Shown here one piece after another: positions 49,761-59,565 of a DNA stretch of 64,000 nt; position 1 is the first letter of the stretch, and every line of letters begins with the position of its first letter. The stretch spans positions 124,001 through 188,000 of the forward strand of contig OMVW01000001.1 in assembly GCA_900314595.1 (NCBI GenBank). The letters are read 5' to 3'. The notes under the pieces were generated by a model that searched no databases, was not told the origin of the DNA, and saw only the letters and a list, made by a program, of their open reading frames with translations. The stretch is from an uncultured Dialister sp. (GTDB lineage: Bacteria > Bacillota > Negativicutes > Veillonellales > Dialisteraceae). The position numbers and the translations under genes are program-made.

Positions 49761-51569
49761 ATGGAAACAATGGCAGGCATGCATAGATCCTGCGGATGCG
49801 GAAAAGTAACTGAAAAAGATTGCGGCAAAGAACTGACTCTTGCAGGCTGGGTGAATACCCGACGTGACCATGGTGGTCTGATTTTTGTTGATCTTCGTGA
49901 TCGCAGTGGTATCGTACAGCTCGTTTTAAGCCCACAGTATGGTGAGGACGCATTTCATAAAGCTGAAGGTGTAAGAAGTGAATATGTTCTTGCCGTTAAG
50001 GGCAAAGTAAGAGAGAGAAGCGAAGATACAATCAATCCCAAAATGGTTACAGGCAAGGTGGAAGTTGTCGTATCTGAACTTCGCGTTTTAAATAAAGCAA
50101 AGACACCGCCATTTTATGTGGAAGACGGTATTGATGTAGATGAAAATGTCCGCCTGAAATATCGTTATATTGATCTGAGACGTCCGGAAATGCAGAACCA
50201 CCTCATTATGAGGCATAAAATTGTTCATGAGATGAGGACTTTCCTGGATGAACATGACTTCCTTGAAATCGAGACCCCGATGCTGACAAAGAGTACCCCG
50301 GAAGGCGCCAGAGACTACCTGGTTCCAAGTCGTGTGAATCCGGGGAAATTCTATGCCCTGCCACAGTCTCCACAGCTTTTTAAACAGCTTCTCATGGTGT
50401 CCGGTTTGGAAAGATATTTCCAGGTGGCCCGCTGCTTCCGTGATGAGGACCTTCGTGCGGACCGTCAGCCCGAATTCACCCAGCTGGATATGGAACTTTC
50501 TTTTGAAGACCAGGATTTTATTCTTGATCTGATGGAACATATGATGCAGAGGGTATTCAAAAATGTTCTTCATGTGGATATCCAGATTCCGTTTAAGAGA
50601 ATCAAGTGGGATGATGCCATGAATCTTTACGGTTCTGACAAACCGGATCTGCGTTTTGATATGCATTTCTATGATGTATCCGATCTTCTTCGCGATACTG
50701 GATTTAAAGTTTTCCGTTCTGTTCTTGATAAAGGCGGAGTAGTCAAAGCAATTAATGTAAAAGGTGATGCCGGTATTCCTCGCCGTGAATTGGATGGACT
50801 TGTGGATTATGTGGGTCATTACGGTGCCAAGGGCCTTGCCTGGATTGGTTTCAATGAGGATGGTACCCTGAAATGCCAGATTACCAAATTCCTGGGCGAA
50901 GAAAAAATCCGTGAAATTGGAAAAGCCTGCGAGGCCGAAAAAGGCGATCTTGTACTTATTATCGCCGACAAGCCAAAGGTTGTTGCACAGGCACTTGGTG
51001 AACTACGTCTTGAAATGGCTCGCAGAATGAACCTTATTGATCCAAATGAATTCTGCTTCCGCTGGGTAACAGATTTCCCGATGTTTGAATACAGCGAGGA
51101 AGAACACAGATATGTGGCAGAACATCATCCATTTACCGCTCCCCGTGATGAAGATGTGCAGTACCTCTTGACGGATCCTTCCAAGGTTTACGCAAAAGCT
51201 TATGATATGGTCCTGAATGGTGTTGAAGCCGGTGGCGGCAGTCTTCGTATTTATCAGGAAGACCTGCAGGAAAAGGTGTTCCAGGCTATCGGGATTTCCC
51301 AGGAAGAAGCGCAGATTAAATTTGGCTTCCTATTGGACGCATTTAAATATGGTGCTCCGCCGCATGCCGGTATTGCGCTCGGCCTTGACCGTCTGGTTAT
51401 GCTTATGCTTCATCTGGATTCCATCCGTGACGTTATTGCATTCCCGAAGACCCAGAGCGCTATTGATCCATTGACCCAGGCTCCATCTACTGTTGTTGAA
51501 AAGCAGTTGAAAGAACTTCATATTAAAGTTGATATAAAGAAGGAAAAGGACCTTTTTGAAAAAGCGTAA
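49761..51569 (+). CDS. aspS: Aspartyl-tRNA synthetase (bacterial type)
   Basis: A 602-residue bacterial-type AspRS. It has an N-terminal OB anticodon domain (CGCGKV, GWVNTRRDHGGLIFVDLRD), the catalytic core with motif 2 CFRDEDLRADRQPEFTQLD, the bacterial GAD insertion domain, and motif 3 GIALGLDRLVML. AspRS of this long form may be discriminating or non-discriminating; the sequence does not decide. AAAGAGGTG precedes ATG 49761. Confidence 0.96.
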   Translation: METMAGMHRSCGCGKVTEKDCGKELTLAGWVNTRRDHGGLIFVDLRDRSGIVQLVLSPQYGEDAFHKAEGVRSEYVLAVKGKVRERSEDTINPKMVTGKVEVVVSELRVLNKAKTPPFYVEDGIDVDENVRLKYRYIDLRRPEMQNHLIMRHKIVHEMRTFLDEHDFLEIETPMLTKSTPEGARDYLVPSRVNPGKFYALPQSPQLFKQLLMVSGLERYFQVARCFRDEDLRADRQPEFTQLDMELSFEDQDFILDLMEHMMQRVFKNVLHVDIQIPFKRIKWDDAMNLYGSDKPDLRFDMHFYDVSDLLRDTGFKVFRSVLDKGGVVKAINVKGDAGIPRRELDGLVDYVGHYGAKGLAWIGFNEDGTLKCQITKFLGEEKIREIGKACEAEKGDLVLIIADKPKVVAQALGELRLEMARRMNLIDPNEFCFRWVTDFPMFEYSEEEHRYVAEHHPFTAPRDEDVQYLLTDPSKVYAKAYDMVLNGVEAGGGSLRIYQEDLQEKVFQAIGISQEEAQIKFGFLLDAFKYGAPPHAGIALGLDRLVMLMLHLDSIRDVIAFPKTQSAIDPLTQAPSTVVEKQLKELHIKVDIKKEKDLFEKA

Positions 51570-51585
51570 AACCCTGGTCATAGAC

Positions 51586-51614
51586 TTGTAAATCTTTACA
51601 CTTTTTGCTACACT
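51586..51614 (+). promoter_or_regulatory. Promoter of the 6S RNA gene
   Basis: TTGTAA (51586-51591) and TACACT (51609-51614) are 17 bases apart, placing the transcript start near 51621. Confidence 0.65.
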
Positions 51615-51619
51615 ATCCT

Positions 51620-51842
51620 TAAAGAAACCCTGCTGTGCACGTGCAGCTTTATATTTTGAACCAACACCTTTATAACGGGAGTTCAAGCTGAATTTATGAG
51701 TTAATGCCTCTTACTGTGGACTAACAATAATTTATTCATGAGAACACCCACCTGCAATTATGCAGACTCAAAATACGGCAATTAACGACATGGTGGGGCT
51801 AGGAAAATAAAAATGTCGCCAAGACTTTTGGCGGCATTTTTT
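51620..51842 (+). ncRNA. ssrS: 6S RNA (SsrS/BsrA type)
   Basis: A roughly 220-base untranslated gene with its own promoter and a strong terminator (51814-51842). The internal TTGAAC (about 51656) pairs with GTTCAA (about 51682), and the 5' CCCTGCTG and 3' CATGGTGGGG regions can pair to close a long hairpin with a central bubble. Location between aspS and rarA is where Bacillus bsrA (6S-1) lies. 6S RNA binds sigma-A RNA polymerase in stationary phase. No coding frame is convincing here. Exact ends are estimated. Confidence 0.72.
51814..51842 (+). terminator. Terminator of the 6S RNA
   Basis: TGTCGCCAA (51814-51822) pairs with TTGGCGGCA (51828-51836) apart from one T-G pair, and six Ts follow. 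Confidence 0.88.
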
Positions 51843-51990
51843 AGTTGTGAACAAATATCCGGCTAATTACTTCAAGGGTTTTGAAATTTTTTCATTTCCA
51901 TGGGATAATAAGAATAAATCGTTAACGTGCCATGTTTGAAAATGCACATTATCAGTTTGGCTCCCGGCTGCTGCCGGAATGAGGAAAACT

Positions 51991-53301
51991 ATGGACTCCC
52001 TTTTTGACTATAAAAATGAATCATTATCCTCTTATGCGCCATTGGCAGAACGTATGAGACCGGAATCACTGAACGAGATTATAGGACAGGACAGGGCGGT
52101 TGGTCCCGATTCTTTTTTGTACCATATGATTGAGCGGGATATGATTCCATCTATTCTTTTATTTGGCCCGCCCGGATGTGGGAAAACTACGATTGCATCG
52201 GTTATTGCCAGAACGACGCGAAGTAGTTTTATCCGTCTGAATGCAACATACAGCGGGTCCAGAGAGTTACGGGATGTTATTGAACAGGCGAAACAGGATT
52301 TTCAATATTATCAGAGAAGAACGATCATTTTTATTGATGAAATTCATCGTTTTAACAAAGGACAGCAGGATCTTCTGCTGCCTTATGTGGAGGACGGAAC
52401 AATTACCCTCATAGGGGCAACTACAGAAAATCCTTATTTTGAAATTAACAGACCTCTGCTATCCAGAGTGCGGCTCATTCGATTGAATGCACTTTCAGAA
52501 AAGGCAGAAATTACTATTCTCCGGCGGGCATTGACAGATTTTACAAAAGGACTCGGATCATTTTCTTACAAAGCGGATGATTCTGTTCTGCGTTTAATTT
52601 GTTCTTATGCTTCAGGAGATATTCGTGTGGCCTTGAATCTGCTTGAGCAGGCATCGACTCTTTTACCGGCAAATGGGACTCTTACAGAAAAAGAAGTAAA
52701 AGAGGTTGCAGGGGAACATATAATCGTATATGATAAGAGCAGAGATTATCATTATGATGTTGTATCAGCATTTATCAAGAGTATGCGTGGAAGCGATCCA
52801 GATGCTGCATTGCACTATCTGGCACGAATGATTGATGGCGGAGAAAAACCTTCGTTCATATCCCGACGTATCGTAATCAGTGCGGCAGAGGATGTAGGAC
52901 TTGCAGATCCCGGTGCCCTGTCGGTAGCTGTCTCTGCTGCCCGGGCTGCAGAGCTGATTGGTTTTCCTGAGGCCCGCATTCCGCTGGCTGAGGCTGTGAT
53001 ATATATTTGCCTTGCCCCTAAAAGTAACAGTGTCATTAAAGGAATTGATTCAGCTGCTGAGGAAGAACGATCTCGAAATGACTGGACTATACCCGACCGG
53101 CTTCGTGATACTCATTATAACGGAGCCCGTAATCTGGGATATGGAAAAGGGTATCTGTATCCCCATGATTTTGGCGGATGGGTTGATCAGCAATATCTTC
53201 CGGATGAACTGAAGGGTAAAATTTATTACCGGCCGGGATCCAATGGTATGGAGGAGGGGCTGGTCAAAAGATGGAATCAATTAAAAAGTAAAGAGGAGTG
53301 A
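51991..53301 (+). CDS. rarA: Replication-associated recombination protein RarA (MgsA)
   Basis: A 436-residue AAA+ ATPase. It has LAERMRPESLNEIIGQ near the N-terminus, Walker A GPPGCGKT (59-66), Walker B IIFIDEIHRFN, the ATTENPYFEI sensor-1 segment and a C-terminal tetramerisation domain (GEKPSFISRRIVISAAEDVG). GAGG is six bases before ATG 51991; ATG 51979 overlaps that site. RarA acts at stalled forks with SSB. The position after aspS/6S matches Bacillus yrvN. Confidence 0.94.
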   Translation: MDSLFDYKNESLSSYAPLAERMRPESLNEIIGQDRAVGPDSFLYHMIERDMIPSILLFGPPGCGKTTIASVIARTTRSSFIRLNATYSGSRELRDVIEQAKQDFQYYQRRTIIFIDEIHRFNKGQQDLLLPYVEDGTITLIGATTENPYFEINRPLLSRVRLIRLNALSEKAEITILRRALTDFTKGLGSFSYKADDSVLRLICSYASGDIRVALNLLEQASTLLPANGTLTEKEVKEVAGEHIIVYDKSRDYHYDVVSAFIKSMRGSDPDAALHYLARMIDGGEKPSFISRRIVISAAEDVGLADPGALSVAVSAARAAELIGFPEARIPLAEAVIYICLAPKSNSVIKGIDSAAEEERSRNDWTIPDRLRDTHYNGARNLGYGKGYLYPHDFGGWVDQQYLPDELKGKIYYRPGSNGMEEGLVKRWNQLKSKEE

Positions 53302-53313
53302 ATTTCCGGACGT

Positions 53314-55788
53314 ATGAAAAGAAGAACACGTTCTGTCAGTAAAACTAAAAAGCATTCAAGCAGCAGTTACGAAATATCCGGTGTGATTATATTGTTCCTT
53401 GGGGTTTTTGCAGCTTTAAGCCTTTGGGGCATGGGAACTGGATTATTGGGAGATTTGACCAATCAGGGTATCCATTTTCTATTTGGTATTGCAGCCTGGC
53501 CATTTGCTGCATTTTTGATGTACTTTGGGGCCCGTTATGCAATATTTTCCAAAGGCCCTGAAATTAATAGAAGGAATTTTTTAGTTGGGTTTCTGATAGT
53601 GCTGCTGCTTACATTTGTGCATCATTATTATGTTCCCACAGGTCAGGAATTTAATATTGAACGGATACTGAAATACGGCGGAATTATCGGTGCAGGTATC
53701 AGCGCTTTATTTCATGTAATCCTTGGTAATATCGGTACTACACTGATTCTTATAGTATTGCTTATTATAGATATTCTCCTTTTGACTCATTGGTCCTTGT
53801 CTGAAGGAGCAAAAAAAGCGGGAACAAAAGCCAGGAATATAGGGCAGAGAACCGGAAATAAAATTGGTGGAGTCGCACAAAAACTGAAGGACAAAAGAAA
53901 GGCCCTGGAAGAAGCCCGATCGGCAGCAAGGCTTGAAACATTAAATGATAAACCTACAGAATTCATTTACAAGAAAAAAGCAGAGCCCTCTGTAGATGAA
54001 CTGCTTCATGATACTGTAGGAACAGATGAGTCGGTCATTGAAACACCTGATATTGAACGCCATGAAGCCGATTCAGGTATTCCGGTGGATTTAGACAATA
54101 GCATTCAAGAGAATAATGAAACTGATTCACCTGTAGAAGGGGAGAGAGAAGATCCTGATTCTCTGGAAGAGACGGAAGAAATTGACGAAATCCCGATGCT
54201 TATTTCCGATGTTAAGGATGAAAATCAGCCGACAGCCTTTGAACGAGAAGCTGAAGGGAAAGATAAAGAATCAGAACCGTTAGAGGAAAAAGCATCAGAT
54301 TCTGATTCTCCAGTACCGGAATATCAATTTCCTCCTTTGTCCCTGCTCCATGCAGGACCTGGGAAAAGTACAGGACCCCAGGATATTGATCAGAAGGGGG
54401 CCTTGATCGAATTTACATTAAACAGTTATGGCGTAAAGGCAAAGGTTTTGCATGCCAGTGTCGGGCCGACGGTTACCCGCTTTGAACTGCGTCCGGAAGT
54501 CGGAGTAAGGGTGAAGCAGATTGAAAATCTGCAAAATGAACTGGCTATGGCTCTTGCTGCAACCCATATACGTATTGAAGCGCCTATTCCAGGAAAATCT
54601 GCTGTTGGAATTGAAATTCCAAACAGCAAGTCTTCTGCTGTACCGCTTAGAGATGTTCTTGATTCTGATGAGTTCAGGCATGGAAAAGGACATATTCTTG
54701 TTGCGCTTGGTAAGGATATAGCGGGCAAACCTGTTGTTACAGATCTTTCAAAAATGCCACATCTGCTGATTGCCGGTTCTACAGGTTCCGGTAAATCGGT
54801 ATGTATTAATTCGATTATCACCAGTATCATTTACCACAGCCGGCCCGATGAGGTAAAACTGATGCTGATTGACCCGAAGGTTGTTGAACTCAGTGTTTAT
54901 AATGGGATTCCTCATTTAAGGACCGAAGTAATTACTAATATGAAAAAGGCGGAAGGAGCATTAAACTGGGCTGTGAAAGAAATGGAATCCCGTTATCAGC
55001 TCCTTGCCGGTGCAAGAGTCAGAAATATAGAAGGATATAATAAACTTTATCCCGATAAGAAACTGCCCTATATCCTCATCATTGTTGATGAATTTGCAGA
55101 TCTGATGAATGTAGCGGCAAAAGATGTGGAAGTCCTGATTCAACGCCTGACACAGAAGGCAAGAGCGGCCGGCATTCATTTAATCCTTGCTACACAAAGA
55201 CCGTCAGCCAATGTGATTACCGGTGTTATCAAATCCAACATTCCAAGCCGTATTGCCTTTATGGTGGAATCATCACTGAACTCGCGCATTATCCTTGATG
55301 AAAACGGTGCTGAATCTCTTTTAGGCAAGGGGGATATGCTATTTAAAGAAGGGGGAGCATTGACGGTCCGTGTCCAAGGAGCATTTATTTCTGATGAGGA
55401 AGTAGAATCTGTTGTGGAGTTTGTAAAAAATGAATGTCTAAAGCAGGAACAGATTCCAGTCAGGTATGATCCTATTGATTTGTCAGTCCCGGAAAAAGAT
55501 AATGCTTCTGAAGCTACCGAAGAAGAAAGTGAAGAGCTCCCGGATGAAGTTGTTGAATGGGTGCTTGATACAAAGAGAGCTTCTGTCTCTGCCTTGCAGC
55601 GTCGTTTCCGTATCGGTTATACAAAAGCGGGGAGATTTATGGATATAATGGAAAAAATGGGTATCGTCGGTCCGGCCAATGGTGCTAAGCCAAGGGAAAT
55701 ATTAATGGCTAAGGAACAGGCATTGGCACTTCTTTCTGACAGGAATAAAAAAGGCGGCAACGATAATATATCGGATTCTGAAGCTTGA
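53314..55788 (+). CDS. ftsK: DNA translocase FtsK/SpoIIIE
   Basis: An 824-residue translocase. It has four N-terminal membrane helices (within residues 20-165), a basic stretch, an acidic low-complexity linker (about residues 225-345, rich in Glu, Asp and Ser), the motor domain with Walker A GSTGSGKS (488-495) and Walker B ILIIVDEFADLM, and a C-terminal gamma winged helix (VSALQRRFRIGYTKAGRFMDIMEKMGIV read as shorter motif SALQRRFRIGYTKAGR) that reads KOPS/SRS. It clears chromosome DNA from the closing septum. GAGGAG is rather far (about 15 bases) from ATG 53314. Confidence 0.95.
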   Translation: MKRRTRSVSKTKKHSSSSYEISGVIILFLGVFAALSLWGMGTGLLGDLTNQGIHFLFGIAAWPFAAFLMYFGARYAIFSKGPEINRRNFLVGFLIVLLLTFVHHYYVPTGQEFNIERILKYGGIIGAGISALFHVILGNIGTTLILIVLLIIDILLLTHWSLSEGAKKAGTKARNIGQRTGNKIGGVAQKLKDKRKALEEARSAARLETLNDKPTEFIYKKKAEPSVDELLHDTVGTDESVIETPDIERHEADSGIPVDLDNSIQENNETDSPVEGEREDPDSLEETEEIDEIPMLISDVKDENQPTAFEREAEGKDKESEPLEEKASDSDSPVPEYQFPPLSLLHAGPGKSTGPQDIDQKGALIEFTLNSYGVKAKVLHASVGPTVTRFELRPEVGVRVKQIENLQNELAMALAATHIRIEAPIPGKSAVGIEIPNSKSSAVPLRDVLDSDEFRHGKGHILVALGKDIAGKPVVTDLSKMPHLLIAGSTGSGKSVCINSIITSIIYHSRPDEVKLMLIDPKVVELSVYNGIPHLRTEVITNMKKAEGALNWAVKEMESRYQLLAGARVRNIEGYNKLYPDKKLPYILIIVDEFADLMNVAAKDVEVLIQRLTQKARAAGIHLILATQRPSANVITGVIKSNIPSRIAFMVESSLNSRIILDENGAESLLGKGDMLFKEGGALTVRVQGAFISDEEVESVVEFVKNECLKQEQIPVRYDPIDLSVPEKDNASEATEEESEELPDEVVEWVLDTKRASVSALQRRFRIGYTKAGRFMDIMEKMGIVGPANGAKPREILMAKEQALALLSDRNKKGGNDNISDSEA

Positions 55789-55887
55789 ATAGAGTTATAA
55801 TTATGGATTGAAACGCCCCATATTTCCTGTTGTCTGGAATTCTGATATAAATTGATAATATGATATAATTTTTTCAGAGGTGATTAA

Positions 55888-56931
55888 ATGAAAAGAATGG
55901 CTTCAGTTGTTCTTTTTCTCATCATGGCAGCATCTGCTTTTTGGGGAATTCTCCATTTTGCCCACAAACAGGCGGCAATCAAGGCTGAACGTCTTAATCC
56001 TTCTGATTATGTTACTGTCTATACGGATATACCTGCGGGGGTTCTTGAAATTTTAAGTCCTGCCTTTTTTGAAGAATCAGGCATTAAGCTTAATATCGTT
56101 TATCTTTCGACAAATCAAATGATTAGTGGAAAATCGATCCCGGATACGTCCCCATGCGATATATATATATCCAGTCAGGATTCGCTGAACAAGCTGAAAG
56201 AGCATAATAGGCTTCAGGTTTTTGCATCTGCCAGGACAGATACGGCCTTGAATCTTTTCAAAGATGAAGAGGGTTATTGGACCGGCATGTGGGTTGATCC
56301 TGTCATATTCGCGGTTAACAGTGATTATTCTATGAAGCATCCAGCCTTTAAGTATACCTGGCAGGAAGTCCTCACCAGAAAATCCGTAAGACTTTCAGTT
56401 ACAGATTTTATTGCTGCCTCTATGGCTGAGGATTTACTGATGTGTATGGCGGAGCATTTTGGAATCGAAGAAACCATGTGGTATCTGACGGAGGCTCAAA
56501 CGCATATCATCCAGTACGGAAAGTATCTTTCCACTCCTTCCAGGATGGCGGCTATGGGTAAATGTGATATTGGTATATCCGGCTATAATGAGGCCGTACG
56601 GACCCAGAAAGAAAACATGCCATTGGAAATCGTATTTCCTGAAGATGGCAGTCCCTGGTATCTTTATGGAGCAGGGATTTGCAGGGATGCCGAACATCCT
56701 GACAGGGGACAACTGCTGCTTAACTGGCTTCTTGATTCACCTCTTTATAAAAATCTGATGATAAATAATAATTTTTACTATATCTATGTAAATGACCTTG
56801 CGATGAACGCAGATGCAAAAGGGACCGCTTTAAATTTTTGGAATCTGGAAAAGAAATATTATGATGAGGGGAAAAAAGACCTGCTGAATCAATGGGGAGA
56901 AAAGATTCGCTTTGGAGGTAATGAAAGTTGA
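55888..56931 (+). CDS. Orphan extracellular solute-binding protein (family 1-like)
   Basis: A 347-residue protein with an N-terminal hydrophobic anchor or signal (about residues 5-24), no lipobox, then VTVYTDIPAGVLEILSPAFFEESGI and PCDIYISSQDSLNKL, the pattern of iron-type (FutA/AfuA-like) binding proteins, with an aromatic-rich domain later. No ABC permease or ATPase gene is beside it; its stop overlaps the rimO start. A TATAAT at 55864-55869 with a weak -35 precedes it. Its ligand is unknown; Fe3+ is the family default but the usual ligand tyrosines cannot be assigned by eye. Confidence 0.8.
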   Translation: MKRMASVVLFLIMAASAFWGILHFAHKQAAIKAERLNPSDYVTVYTDIPAGVLEILSPAFFEESGIKLNIVYLSTNQMISGKSIPDTSPCDIYISSQDSLNKLKEHNRLQVFASARTDTALNLFKDEEGYWTGMWVDPVIFAVNSDYSMKHPAFKYTWQEVLTRKSVRLSVTDFIAASMAEDLLMCMAEHFGIEETMWYLTEAQTHIIQYGKYLSTPSRMAAMGKCDIGISGYNEAVRTQKENMPLEIVFPEDGSPWYLYGAGICRDAEHPDRGQLLLNWLLDSPLYKNLMINNNFYYIYVNDLAMNADAKGTALNFWNLEKKYYDEGKKDLLNQWGEKIRFGGNES

Positions 56932-58271
56932 TCAAGAAAAAAATAGGATTTATCAGTCTTGGATGTTCCAAGAACCTGGTGGATACAGAAATGATGCTGG
57001 GCATAATGGAACAGGCAGGTTATGAAATGACAGAAGATCTGAGTGAAGCTCAGGTAATTATTATTAATACATGTACCTTCATTGATCCTGCAAAAGAAGA
57101 GTCTATTCAAACTATACTCCAGGCTGCTGAATATAAAAAAACGGGGAAATGTGAGAAACTTGTGGCTGCAGGCTGCCTGACGCAGCAGTATCAGAGAGAT
57201 TTGGGAAAGGAAATTCCAGAAATTGACGTTTTTATCGGGACTGATTCCTGGCAGCATATTCTCGAGGCTGTCAATGAATCGTACGATAAAAACGAAAAGG
57301 TTTATAGCTTTGATACGAAGCCTGCCGTAAATGAAGAATTGATTCCTCGCAATACGCTTACTCCATCTTACAGCGCCTATGTCAAAATTGCTGAAGGCTG
57401 CAGTAATGGATGTACCTTCTGCTATATTCCTTATGTTCGCGGTCCTATGCACAGCAGGCCCATTCCTTCTATTGTGCATGAAGTCAGGCGACTGGCTGCA
57501 TCTGGAACAAAGGAGTTTAACCTGATTGCCCAGGACTTGAGCTGTTATGGCCGTGATTTAAAGAATGGAACAAATCTGGCCGGTCTTTTGAGGGAACTTG
57601 TTAAAATTGAAGGGGTAAAGTGGATTCGTTTGTTCTATCTTTATCCTACCTATTTTGATGATGAGCTTTTACATATTATTCTCACAGAGGATAAAATCTG
57701 CAAATATGTGGATATACCACTGCAGCATATTAGCGATACCGTACTCCGACGTATGCATCGGAGAGATTCCTCTGAAAGTATTAGAAAACTGCTGAAGAAA
57801 ATCCGCGGCTCTACGCCCCGAATGACGATCCGTACAACGCTCATGGTAGGATTCCCCGGAGAGACGGATGAGGATTTTGCACAACTCTGTGAGTTCATAA
57901 AAGAGGTTCGCTTTGATGATATGGGGGCTTTTAAATTCTCGCCACAGGAAGGGACTCCGGCTGCAAGGATGAATGACCAGATTCCTGAAGAAGTTAAGGA
58001 AAACCGTTATCATGAACTGATGGCTGTTCAGGCCGCTATTTCTGAAGAAAATAATGAAAACCTTACAGGCTTGGAGACGGAAGCCCTGGTAGAAGAGCTG
58101 GTGGATGATGGAGAGGGTCATGTACAGGCTAAAGGGCGTACATCTTTCCAGGCACCTGAAGTTGATGGCAATGTATATATAGACAATCCTGGAAATGTAA
58201 AGCCCGGAGACTTTTTGAAAGTGCGGATCGTTGATGGATATGCTTATGATTTAATTGCTGAAAGAATATGA
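56928..58271 (+). CDS. rimO: Ribosomal protein S12 methylthiotransferase RimO
   Basis: A 447-residue methylthiotransferase. The N-terminal domain has three cluster cysteines (Cys13, 49, 83), and the radical SAM core has CSNGCTFC (Cys158, 162, 165), then a C-terminal TRAM domain. IPYVRGPMHSRP and the TRAM region favour RimO, which modifies Asp89 of S12, over MiaB. The start is TTG 56928, nine bases after GGAGG (56914-56918), overlapping the previous stop. Confidence 0.94.
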   Translation: MIKKKIGFISLGCSKNLVDTEMMLGIMEQAGYEMTEDLSEAQVIIINTCTFIDPAKEESIQTILQAAEYKKTGKCEKLVAAGCLTQQYQRDLGKEIPEIDVFIGTDSWQHILEAVNESYDKNEKVYSFDTKPAVNEELIPRNTLTPSYSAYVKIAEGCSNGCTFCYIPYVRGPMHSRPIPSIVHEVRRLAASGTKEFNLIAQDLSCYGRDLKNGTNLAGLLRELVKIEGVKWIRLFYLYPTYFDDELLHIILTEDKICKYVDIPLQHISDTVLRRMHRRDSSESIRKLLKKIRGSTPRMTIRTTLMVGFPGETDEDFAQLCEFIKEVRFDDMGAFKFSPQEGTPAARMNDQIPEEVKENRYHELMAVQAAISEENNENLTGLETEALVEELVDDGEGHVQAKGRTSFQAPEVDGNVYIDNPGNVKPGDFLKVRIVDGYAYDLIAERI

Positions 58272-58306
58272 TCCCGGATTTCTTGGAAAATCAGGAGGCA
58301 TCCTTT

Positions 58307-59551
58307 ATGATTGTTGAAATAATCACTACCGGCACAGAATTGCTTTTAGGTGAAATTTCCAATAAAAATGCTCGCTGGCTGGCTTCCTGTTTAAACCGCT
58401 ATGGCTTTACCGTCGCTTATATGACGGTAGTTGGGGATAATCCTGAAAGGTTGAAGGAAACTTTTCGTATTGCCTTGAAGCGGGCGGATATCATTATTAC
58501 GACCGGTGGATTGGGATCCACATTGAGCGATATGACAAAAAAAGCCGGTGCGGAGGCATTAAAACTTCCGTATGTTCGATTTCCAGAGGAATCGAAAAGA
58601 CTGAAGGAATATTATTTTTCCTTGAACCATGATTTTATCCCTGCCCTTGACAGGCAGGCCTGGTTTGCTTTGGGATCCAGTCTTTTTCCGAATGACGCTG
58701 GTTCTGCCAGTGGCTGCGCGGTGGAATCCGATGGTAAATATATCATTCACCTTCCCGGCCCGCCCTTTGAAATGCAGATCATGATGGAGAGGCATGTCAT
58801 CCCATGGCTGAATATAAAATTTGGCTCTCAGGGTTCTATTCAGTCCGTCATACTTTCTGTTGAACATATGTCAGAGGCGGAAATTGAAACAAAAATAGGT
58901 GACATTCTGAAAGTTCAAACTAATCCAACTATCGCTTTGCTTGCAAGGCCCGGTTATATAGCTGTGCGTATTACTGCCAGGGGAAAAGACGAGCTGAATG
59001 CCCTTCAGATGGCTGAAAATATGGCGGAAATTATAAAGGAAAGAATTCCGGTCAGCGGATTTCAGCCTGAAACAGGATTACTTTCAGAATTGCATGCTCT
59101 CCTTTTGAATCACTCTGTGACAGTGAGCGCTGCTGAATCCTGCACTGGTGGTCTGATTGGGAAATTACTTACAGATATGCCCGGGAGCTCTTCCTATTTC
59201 AAAGGAAGTGCAGTAACTTATTGGAATGAGGCTAAAGAACAGGTACTTTCAGTAAAAAAGGCCACTCTTGACCGTTTTACGGCAGTCAGCACTCAAACTG
59301 CTTTGGAAATGGCTGAAGGGAGTAGAAAACTATATGGCAGTGATATAGCTGTCTCCACCACCGGATATGCCGGACCGGGCAAGGGGGAGCGTGGAGAATC
59401 GCCGGGACTTGTATATATTGGAATAGCAGGTCCTTTGGGTACCTTTGTATATGAAGAACATTTTATGGGGTCCAGACAGAGCGTTCGTTATGGAGCGGCG
59501 GATAAAGCCCTTTATTATATTTTTAAATATTTACAGATGATAATGAAATAA
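58307..59551 (+). CDS. cinA: CinA-like competence/damage-inducible protein
   Basis: A 414-residue CinA with an N-terminal MoeA-like (COG1058) domain (IITTGTELLLGEISNKNA, TTGGLGSTLSDMT) and a C-terminal PncC-like domain (AAESCTGGLIGKLL, VSTTGYAGPG). The full protein can combine ADP-ribose pyrophosphatase and NMN deamidase activities in NAD recycling. AGGAGG (58293-58298) is eight bases before ATG 58307; a longer start at 58268 lacks such a site. It is followed by recA, the common cinA-recA order. Confidence 0.93.
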   Translation: MIVEIITTGTELLLGEISNKNARWLASCLNRYGFTVAYMTVVGDNPERLKETFRIALKRADIIITTGGLGSTLSDMTKKAGAEALKLPYVRFPEESKRLKEYYFSLNHDFIPALDRQAWFALGSSLFPNDAGSASGCAVESDGKYIIHLPGPPFEMQIMMERHVIPWLNIKFGSQGSIQSVILSVEHMSEAEIETKIGDILKVQTNPTIALLARPGYIAVRITARGKDELNALQMAENMAEIIKERIPVSGFQPETGLLSELHALLLNHSVTVSAAESCTGGLIGKLLTDMPGSSSYFKGSAVTYWNEAKEQVLSVKKATLDRFTAVSTQTALEMAEGSRKLYGSDIAVSTTGYAGPGKGERGESPGLVYIGIAGPLGTFVYEEHFMGSRQSVRYGAADKALYYIFKYLQMIMK

Positions 59552-59565
59552 CCGGGAGGCTTAAG

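Noticed and set aside
58268..58306. Longer CinA start at ATG 58268 overlapping rimO stop
   Set aside because: AGGAGG at 58293-58298 is inside that extension and correctly spaced for ATG 58307, which also gives the usual family N-terminus.
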